Source: Pseudoalteromonas luteoviolacea DSM 6061
GTDB taxonomy: Bacteria > Pseudomonadota > Gammaproteobacteria > Enterobacterales > Alteromonadaceae
NCBI RefSeq assembly: GCF_001625655.1
Contig: NZ_AUYB01000102.1
Span: 1 to 64,000 of the forward strand
Direction: 5' to 3'
DNA: 64,000 bases
Shown here: piece by piece, positions 57,724-64,000 of the stretch
Position numbering within the stretch: the first letter of the stretch is position 1
How the letters are laid out: every line of letters begins with the position of its first letter
The notes under the pieces: generated by a model
Database searches by the model: none
What the model was told of the DNA's origin: nothing
The model's input: the letters and a program-made list of their open reading frames with translations, nothing else
Made by a program: the position numbers and the translations under genes

Positions 57724-58899
57724 GTGGCTAGTAAAAAACAAATCATATTACCCTGTGTAGTATTACTTGGAGGAATTGCCAGTGCTATTGCATTTTCGTC
57801 AATGCAAACGCCTCCACAAGAAAAACCAGAAAAGATCATTCACCCACTTGTTGAAGTGGCTCCAATTAATACTTCTTCACTACAAATGTCTGTCGGCTCT
57901 TACGGTATTGTCAAACCGAAGTACAGTACTCAATTAGTCGCTCAGGTTAGTGGACAAATTATCGAGTTGTCTGATGAATTCGTCAAAGGTGGATTTGTTA
58001 AACAGGGCGCTATTTTAGCACGTATAGACCCCAACGATTATGAAGCTGCGTTAATAGATGCAGAGGCAAACCTCGCACAAGCAAGCTCTGCACTTGAAAT
58101 AGAACAAGCTCAAGCACATGTTGCTAAAACTGAATGGGAACGTATCAAGAACAACGCAAATTCAACAATTCCTTCTGAGCTTTACCTTCGCAAGCCTCAA
58201 CTTGCTGAAAAATTAGCTCGCTTTAAAGCCGCGCAAGCCAGTGTCAAACGTGCCAAACGTAATCTTGAACGCACTTATATAAAAGCGCCATATGACGCAA
58301 TTATTGACACTCGTTCATTGAGCCTTGGTAGCGTAGTTAATCAAGGGAGTTCAGTGGGCGTGCTAAATGCAATCTCGGTGGCAGAAGTGAGATTACCCGT
58401 AGCGGATGCAGAACTTCAGCATTTGAACAACAATGGTATTGACGCCGCTGTTACACTCACAGCGAAAGTGGCTGGTAAAGAGGTTAATTGGCAAGGCAAA
58501 ATAGTCCGTAGCGAGGGTGTGATTGATAGCCGAAGCCGTATGACATACCTTGTTGCTCAGGTCGAACGCCCCTATGATAACGAACAAAAGCCATTGCGAT
58601 TTGGTGCCTACCTTAATGCTCAGATTAAGGGTAAGTTGATCTCAAACGCAGTAGAAATCCCACATCACTTAGTTCGAGATGGACAAGTGGCAATCATGAA
58701 TGATGACAAAACTCTCTCTTTCAAGCCACTCAATATTGTTAGAGAATATGATGGCTTAGTTGTTGTAGATCAAGGCCTTGAATCAGGGCAGAGCTTAATT
58801 ACCTCTGCACTTGAGTATCCAACGGAAGGTATGCAACTCCGAATTGACGACGATACTCTCTCTCAAGCTTCAACGCAGCTCGCATTGAAAGAGGAGTAG
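57724..58899 (+). CDS. RND efflux periplasmic adaptor (membrane fusion protein)
   Basis: A 391-residue protein. I chose the GTG at 57724, placed behind AGGAAGGA; the open frame further upstream looks non-coding. N-terminal anchor helix (LPCVVLLGGIASAIAF), then lipoyl half YSTQLVAQVSGQIIEL, a coiled-coil hairpin (DAEANLAQASSALEIEQAQ) and a beta-barrel region (YIKAPYDAIIDTRSLSLGS). It links the inner-membrane pump encoded 6 bases downstream to an outer-membrane channel not encoded here. Confidence 0.92.
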   Translation: MASKKQIILPCVVLLGGIASAIAFSSMQTPPQEKPEKIIHPLVEVAPINTSSLQMSVGSYGIVKPKYSTQLVAQVSGQIIELSDEFVKGGFVKQGAILARIDPNDYEAALIDAEANLAQASSALEIEQAQAHVAKTEWERIKNNANSTIPSELYLRKPQLAEKLARFKAAQASVKRAKRNLERTYIKAPYDAIIDTRSLSLGSVVNQGSSVGVLNAISVAEVRLPVADAELQHLNNNGIDAAVTLTAKVAGKEVNWQGKIVRSEGVIDSRSRMTYLVAQVERPYDNEQKPLRFGAYLNAQIKGKLISNAVEIPHHLVRDGQVAIMNDDKTLSFKPLNIVREYDGLVVVDQGLESGQSLITSALEYPTEGMQLRIDDDTLSQASTQLALKEE

Positions 58900-58905
58900 T
58901 GACGT

Positions 58906-61900
58906 ATGGAGACGCAAGAGAAAGGCATTATTGCTTGGTTTGCACGCAACCCAGTCGCAGCAAACTTATTAATGATTTTTGTACTCGTTGGTGGCCTATT
59001 GACAGCTTTCACCATTCAGAAACAAATATTTCCGCAAAACAAAAACTACTGGCTGAGCATCCAAGCTGTTTACCCAGGCGCTGCGCCGCAAGAAGTCGAA
59101 GAAGGGATCACGATAAAAGTTGAAGAGGCAATGGAAGGACTTGAAGGGATCAAGCGACTCATTACCTATTCAAACCGCGGCTTTTCACAAACTTGGATTG
59201 AAGTGGATCAGCAGTATGAGCCAAAAGACGTCCTTGACGAAGTTAAAATGCAGGTAGACGCTATTTCTAACTTCCCTTCAGGCATGGAACGCCCAATTGT
59301 TCGCAATGAAAAAAATGAACAAGATGTGATGCTTCTGACACTCAATGGCGACATGGATTTCAAAGAGCTGAAAAAGCTTGGTAACACACTCCACGATGAA
59401 ATGCTTGCCCTACCGGGTGTTAACTTAGTGACTTTTAATAGTGGTCTTGACTATGAAATCGGCATTGAGGTTAGCCCAGATAAACTGCGCGAGTACGGCC
59501 TTACATTTCGTGATATTTCAGCCGCAGTTCAAAGCTTTTCAGCCAATATGTCAGCCGGTCAAATTCGCTCCGATAACGGCTACATATCAATGCGGGTAGA
59601 AAACCAAGCATATAAAGGCCATGAGTTTGAACAATTACCTCTTATTACACTGGAAGATGGAGCACAAATTCGCTTAGGTGACGTCGCTAAGATTTCAGAC
59701 GGCTTTGAAGAAGGTTTGATGTACTCCTTATACAATGGCAGAAACTCACTATTGTATGAAGTGATGGCATCAAAAGATCAAGACATCACTAAAGTAGCCA
59801 GTGTCATCAAAGATTACCTAAAACAAAAAGAGTCTCAGCTACCTCAAAACGTGAAATTAGAACCATTTTTAGATTTCACGTACTACCTTGAAGGCCGATT
59901 AAACATGATGATCGAAAACATGGTTATCGGTGGGATCTTGGTAATGCTGATGCTTGCTCTGTTTTTAAGAGTGAGACTCGCTTTTTGGGTTATGATGGGC
60001 CTACCTGTCTCGTTCCTAGGTGCATTTTTAATGATGCCGATGGGCTTTATGGACATTACCATCAACTTAGCTTCACTGTTTGCTTTCATTTTAGTACTGG
60101 GGATTGTAGTTGACGATGCCATCGTGGTTGGAGAATCTGCTCACGCAGAAATAGAAAAACATGGCCATAGTCTTGATAACGTTGTTCGTGGTGTTAAACG
60201 CGTCGCGGTACCGGCAACATTTGGTGTATTGACAACCATTGCTGCATTTTTACCTCAAACCCTTTCGACAGGCCCAGAAGCCGCATTTTCAAAAGCGATT
60301 GGTGGAGTCATCATACTTTGTTTGATCTTTTCTTTGATTGAATCAAAGCTCATTTTGCCTGCACACTTAGCCGCAATGAAAGACAAGCCAAGCAACCCTA
60401 AAAACCCACTCCACCGCTTGAGAGCGGGAATGGACAATGGCTTAAAGCACTTTATTGAAAACATCTACAGACCATTTATCGACAAATGTATACACTACAG
60501 ATATACAGTTATCGTTGGTTTTATTTGCATACTGATTGTCAGTGCTGGACTATTCGCTGGTGGCTTCATCAAGTTTGTTGCGAATCCTAAAATCCCCCAT
60601 GATTTCCCAAGTATTCGCATTGAAATGAATCTATCAGCATCTGAATCAGCAACCCTAGAAACCACCAATAAAATCGAAAAGATGGTTTGGGAAGTTGAGA
60701 AGCAAGTGGAAGCCCAGTACGGTCAAGTGATGGTCAAAAACCTTTCAGTAAACATGAATGGTCGCACCAACGCATCTATTCGTGCAATTTTGGTGGAGCC
60801 ACATTTGCGCCCTATTGACACATTTGAACTCAGTGAAATGTGGCGCGAAAATATGCCTCCTCTACCAGGAGTTAAGAGTTTTAACATCGAAGACAATGTA
60901 TTTGGTGGTGGCAGAGATGATGGTGATATTAGCTTCAGACTTGAGGGCAAAAACAAAGAAACCCTCAGAGAAGTAGCGGCCAAACTTAAAGCAAAACTCA
61001 GAACTGTTGAAGGTGTTGGTGATGTGAATGACTCTATGCAATCCGCAACAGATGAAATTCGACTAGAACTGAAACCATTGGCTTACAGTATGGGTCTGAC
61101 ACTGTCGGATGTTGCTTCGCAAGTAAACTTTAGTTACTACGGCCTTGAAGCTCAGCGTATTTTGCGTAATGGCGAAGAAATCAAAGTGATGGTTCGCTAT
61201 CCAAAAGAGCATAGAAACGCCATTAGCGATATCCAAGACGTGCGTATTATCTCGCCAGCTGGCGCTGAAATCCCCCTAATTGAAGTCGCTGATATCAAAC
61301 TCGTGGAGGGTGTAAACCGTATCCGTCGCGAGAATGCTAAGCGCACGATTAATGTTTGGGCATCTGTAGATACTGATAAAGCTGAACCGTTCAAAATTGC
61401 AGAGCAAATTGGCGAAGAATACTTACCTAGCCTCTTGGAAAACTACCCAGATGTGACAAGTAGTATCACAGGTCGAGTTCAAGAAGAAATGGACAGCGTA
61501 GCCGAACAACTTCGCGACTTCGCTTTATCACTCATGATTATTTTTGCACTGCTTGCGATTCCACTGCGCTCGTATACTCAACCTTTACTGATTATGTCTG
61601 TAATACCTTTTGGTGTAGTAGGAGCCGTTTTGGGCCACATGGTGCTTGGAATGACAATGAGCGGATTGTCTTTCTTTGGCATAATTGCTGTTGCGGGGGT
61701 TGTGGTAAATGACTCTTTAGTGATGGTAGATTTTGTCAATAAAGCCAGAGAAACAGGGCTGAGTATTAAAGAAGCGGTTGTAGAGGCGGGTTGTCGCAGA
61801 TTCCGTGCGATTTTATTGACCTCTTTGACCACCTTCATTGGCTTGGTGCCCATTATCATGGAAACCAGTTTGCAAGCACAAATTGTTATTCCGATGGCCG

Positions 61901-62055
61901 TATCTCTTGCTTTTGGTGTTTTGTTCGCAACGGTCATAACATTGATATTAATTCCTTGCCAGTACGTTGCGTTAGAAGACGCTAAACGTATAACTAGAAA
62001 ACTATTTGGCAAAAAGACTGAGGACATAAGCCAAGTCCAGTCTAATTTAAATTAA
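58906..62055 (+). CDS. RND-family inner-membrane efflux pump (HAE1 type)
   Basis: A 1049-residue pump with the usual twelve membrane helices and two large periplasmic loops. The proton-relay Asp pair is Asp403-Asp404 in LGIVVDDAIVVGES, and the mirror helix in the second half reads AGVVVNDSLVMVDFVN. Length is normal for the family. It forms an operon with the adaptor gene and ends in a terminator. Substrate range cannot be read from sequence; export of the cluster metabolite is possible but unsupported by distance. Confidence 0.95.
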   Translation: METQEKGIIAWFARNPVAANLLMIFVLVGGLLTAFTIQKQIFPQNKNYWLSIQAVYPGAAPQEVEEGITIKVEEAMEGLEGIKRLITYSNRGFSQTWIEVDQQYEPKDVLDEVKMQVDAISNFPSGMERPIVRNEKNEQDVMLLTLNGDMDFKELKKLGNTLHDEMLALPGVNLVTFNSGLDYEIGIEVSPDKLREYGLTFRDISAAVQSFSANMSAGQIRSDNGYISMRVENQAYKGHEFEQLPLITLEDGAQIRLGDVAKISDGFEEGLMYSLYNGRNSLLYEVMASKDQDITKVASVIKDYLKQKESQLPQNVKLEPFLDFTYYLEGRLNMMIENMVIGGILVMLMLALFLRVRLAFWVMMGLPVSFLGAFLMMPMGFMDITINLASLFAFILVLGIVVDDAIVVGESAHAEIEKHGHSLDNVVRGVKRVAVPATFGVLTTIAAFLPQTLSTGPEAAFSKAIGGVIILCLIFSLIESKLILPAHLAAMKDKPSNPKNPLHRLRAGMDNGLKHFIENIYRPFIDKCIHYRYTVIVGFICILIVSAGLFAGGFIKFVANPKIPHDFPSIRIEMNLSASESATLETTNKIEKMVWEVEKQVEAQYGQVMVKNLSVNMNGRTNASIRAILVEPHLRPIDTFELSEMWRENMPPLPGVKSFNIEDNVFGGGRDDGDISFRLEGKNKETLREVAAKLKAKLRTVEGVGDVNDSMQSATDEIRLELKPLAYSMGLTLSDVASQVNFSYYGLEAQRILRNGEEIKVMVRYPKEHRNAISDIQDVRIISPAGAEIPLIEVADIKLVEGVNRIRRENAKRTINVWASVDTDKAEPFKIAEQIGEEYLPSLLENYPDVTSSITGRVQEEMDSVAEQLRDFALSLMIIFALLAIPLRSYTQPLLIMSVIPFGVVGAVLGHMVLGMTMSGLSFFGIIAVAGVVVNDSLVMVDFVNKARETGLSIKEAVVEAGCRRFRAILLTSLTTFIGLVPIIMETSLQAQIVIPMAVSLAFGVLFATVITLILIPCQYVALEDAKRITRKLFGKKTEDISQVQSNLN

Positions 62056-62074
62056 GTAAACTCCCTTCCTGACC

Positions 62075-62102
62075 AAGCCCGGCCAAATGCGCTGGGCTTT
62101 TT
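62075..62102 (+). terminator. Intrinsic terminator after the RND operon
   Basis: AAGCCC (62075-62080) pairs with GGGCTT (62094-62099), followed by TTTC, 19 bases past the pump stop codon. Confidence 0.75.
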
Positions 62103-62254
62103 CATTATACAACTTCTTACAATTAATGAACGAAAATTAACCTATTCATTAAGTTACCATTAAAATAAACCAGTCTAAATTGCTTGGAATAGGATAACAC
62201 TTCCTATTTAATAAAATAGATAATGTGAAACAATGCATTGATTAAGGAATAAAA

Positions 62255-64000
62255 ATGCGCAAAATACTTTTGGCCTCACTCGTTGGACTTTTAACTGCAT
62301 GCGGCGGTGGTAGTGGTTCATCTTCTAACGATGATCAGCGTCCTACCACTCAAAATAGAGCTCCTACCGTCACTCTGAGCGGCAACACACTGGCGATATC
62401 CGCTGAGTCTATCACTCTTAATACCGCTTTTAACGACCCTGACAATGATCAACTGACAGTCAATTGGTCAAGCTCTCTAACAGGCGTTCAATTCGACCAA
62501 GCATCCTTGGCGACAACTATAGTCAAATTCCCTACCGTTACCGAGAAGCAAAATATTACGTTGACCTGTGAAGTGTCAGATGGCGTAAACCCTGCAGTCA
62601 CAAAAACTTACTCCATTACCCTGTACCCCGTGATTGCAGGTGCCAATATTGTTATGGAAGATAGCTATGCGTTTAGTAGCGGTAGTACAGCTACAATCAA
62701 TGCGACATTTGAAACGGACACTGAAATCCAAGATGTCATGTGGGAGTTTGAGGGTATCGACCTTAGTTACGAAGCTTCTGGCTCAACAACTCATAATAAA
62801 GGTGAGTCGACTCTAAAAATTGAGCTTCCAGACGTATCTGAGGTAACCGAGTTTAAGGTAACGCTAAAAGTTGTAACTGACAACGGCGCACATACTCGCT
62901 CTGCTACAATGAAAGTATCTCCTGCTGATGGCCCTACTTTAAATGTTTCTTTACCTGAACAAATAACTGTTTCAAGCGCCAAAGAGGCCAGCATAGTCCC
63001 TATTATTGCGCACAGTGATGAAATAGAATCTTATTCTTGGCAGTGGCAACAAAGCCCACAACCTTCAGAGCAAACAAGTAGTAATAAAGTTTACAAGTTT
63101 GTCGCACCAGTTGTTGCGCAAGATACTACTTTTGATTTATCGCTAAAGGTCACTATGAAAGGAGGTGTAACTGAAACGGCAACAACTAAAGTCAATGTAA
63201 AGAAACTAGTGACTCAAAACCCTATCACATTGACTAGCTCTCATGACGTTGCAGCTTCTGGCCAAACGGTTGTAGTGACAAGTAATGTAACCGACTTCTC
63301 TGATGTAGAGAGTGTAACGTGGTCTGTAAACAATCAATTTGATGACCAATATCTCACTAAAGAAAACAGCAAATTAACAATACAAGTACCAGAAGTTGAA
63401 AGCTACAATAACTTCCACAATATCAGTTACACCGTAAAATACAAATCAGGCGGGTCCGTCACTGAAACCCAGCCATTTACTTTCCATAATACTGTGGCGA
63501 CTAGAGGTACTATCGACATTATTAATAAAGACCAAAGGTTCGATATTTACCCCAAACGAGAGGTTACACACAACTACAACCTAACCAGCGCAGTACCCAT
63601 TGATGATATCAGAATTGTGGCTATCACCAATTTGCATACATACGACATATTAGAAGTGTCTCATGATAATAATACTGCGACTGTCAAAGTTCTAGACAAC
63701 GAATACTTAGCGAGCTCTTTTCGAGCATTTGACTTGATTATCAAAGCAGGATTTGCAGAGAAAGAAATTAAAGTTTATGCAGAATCATACAACTCGTTAC
63801 TAAGAACTTATGCAGGCGTCAATGAAACATACGTTAGTGGTTCAAATTTTTACCTGTTTGGGCAATTGAATCACCTAGAGGGAAATACTGACTACGTCCC
63901 AGCTTGGGACAATAGTGGTGGTGTATCAAAAGTTTCAAATGATGTTGCACTCTTCACAGAATACAGACAAATTTTACCTCAGAATGATGAAGCGAGATTA
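62255..64000 (+). CDS. Large lipoprotein with cadherin/Ig-like repeats, cut by window end
   Basis: Open from the ATG at 62255 to the last base, 582 residues, with no stop. Lipoprotein signal MRKILLASLVGLLTACGGG, Cys16 in LTAC, then a Ser/Gly linker. The repeats are beta-sandwich units: RAPTVTLSGNTLAIS with FNDPDNDQLTVNW is a cadherin-like dystroglycan-type motif, then more Ig-like blocks (VMWEFEGIDLSYE, SYSWQWQQSP, VTWSVNNQF). This is probably a surface or outer-membrane-attached protein, perhaps with an enzymatic domain beyond the window. GGA lies seven bases before the ATG. Confidence 0.85.
   Translation, partial: MRKILLASLVGLLTACGGGSGSSSNDDQRPTTQNRAPTVTLSGNTLAISAESITLNTAFNDPDNDQLTVNWSSSLTGVQFDQASLATTIVKFPTVTEKQNITLTCEVSDGVNPAVTKTYSITLYPVIAGANIVMEDSYAFSSGSTATINATFETDTEIQDVMWEFEGIDLSYEASGSTTHNKGESTLKIELPDVSEVTEFKVTLKVVTDNGAHTRSATMKVSPADGPTLNVSLPEQITVSSAKEASIVPIIAHSDEIESYSWQWQQSPQPSEQTSSNKVYKFVAPVVAQDTTFDLSLKVTMKGGVTETATTKVNVKKLVTQNPITLTSSHDVAASGQTVVVTSNVTDFSDVESVTWSVNNQFDDQYLTKENSKLTIQVPEVESYNNFHNISYTVKYKSGGSVTETQPFTFHNTVATRGTIDIINKDQRFDIYPKREVTHNYNLTSAVPIDDIRIVAITNLHTYDILEVSHDNNTATVKVLDNEYLASSFRAFDLIIKAGFAEKEIKVYAESYNSLLRTYAGVNETYVSGSNFYLFGQLNHLEGNTDYVPAWDNSGGVSKVSNDVALFTEYRQILPQNDEARL

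Noticed and set aside
57724..62055. RND pump as exporter of the cluster product
   Set aside because: It is 11 kb away with many unrelated genes between; nothing in the sequence links them.

Overview
The window is AT-rich gammaproteobacterial DNA. The gene set (HopJ-family protein, DUF2805 protein, DOPA-dioxygenase-like protein, YkgJ cysteine-cluster protein, HAE1-type RND pump, CadC-like PD40 sensor, many small secreted proteins) fits a marine Alteromonadales bacterium, most likely Pseudoalteromonas or a close relative. The species is inferred, not shown. I saw no rRNA, tRNA, CRISPR array or insertion sequence.

Layout. 1-13 kb: a partial gene, a DOPA-dioxygenase-like protein, two divergent regulator/hydrolase pairs (LytTR membrane regulator with a beta-lactamase-fold hydrolase; CadC-like PD40 sensor with a metallo-beta-lactamase-fold hydrolase), an orphan ExbD-like gene, a MerR regulator facing a class IV aminotransferase across a 20-bp-spacer promoter, and an S9 peptidase. 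13-20 kb: a loosely packed minus-strand region with small membrane proteins and a family of short secreted two-cysteine proteins. Among these are one copy frameshifted by an 8-bp tandem repeat in its signal peptide and several decayed remnants. 20-21 kb: an alpha/beta hydrolase and an M23 peptidase.

21.4-46.1 kb is the centrepiece: a compact trans-AT polyketide/non-ribosomal peptide cluster. It encodes a PfaD-type trans enoyl reductase, a trans malonyl acyltransferase, a NodU/CmcH-type O-carbamoyltransferase, and one 6713-residue assembly-line protein read as KS-DH-KR-cMT-ACP / KS-KR-ACP / C-A(Thr)-PCP / KS-KR-ACP / KS-KR-ACP / thioester reductase. The predicted product is a carbamoylated, C-methylated acyl-threonine polyketide released reductively as an aldehyde or alcohol. 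I do not recognise it as a known pathway. The line has no loading module, KR3 lacks its catalytic Ser, and DH1 and KR1 have altered motif residues. A strong hairpin ends the operon. An AlkD-like DNA alkylation repair gene follows and is a possible self-protection gene.

46-64 kb is mostly housekeeping or accessory: GNAT, LysE and TSUP transporters, an overlapping lipoprotein/HEAT-repeat gene pair, VOC and rhodanese proteins, a membrane-protein gene whose 5' end is broken by a perfect 25-bp tandem duplication, HopJ, DUF2805, a response regulator, YkgJ, an RND pump operon, and the start of a large lipoprotein gene that runs off the window.
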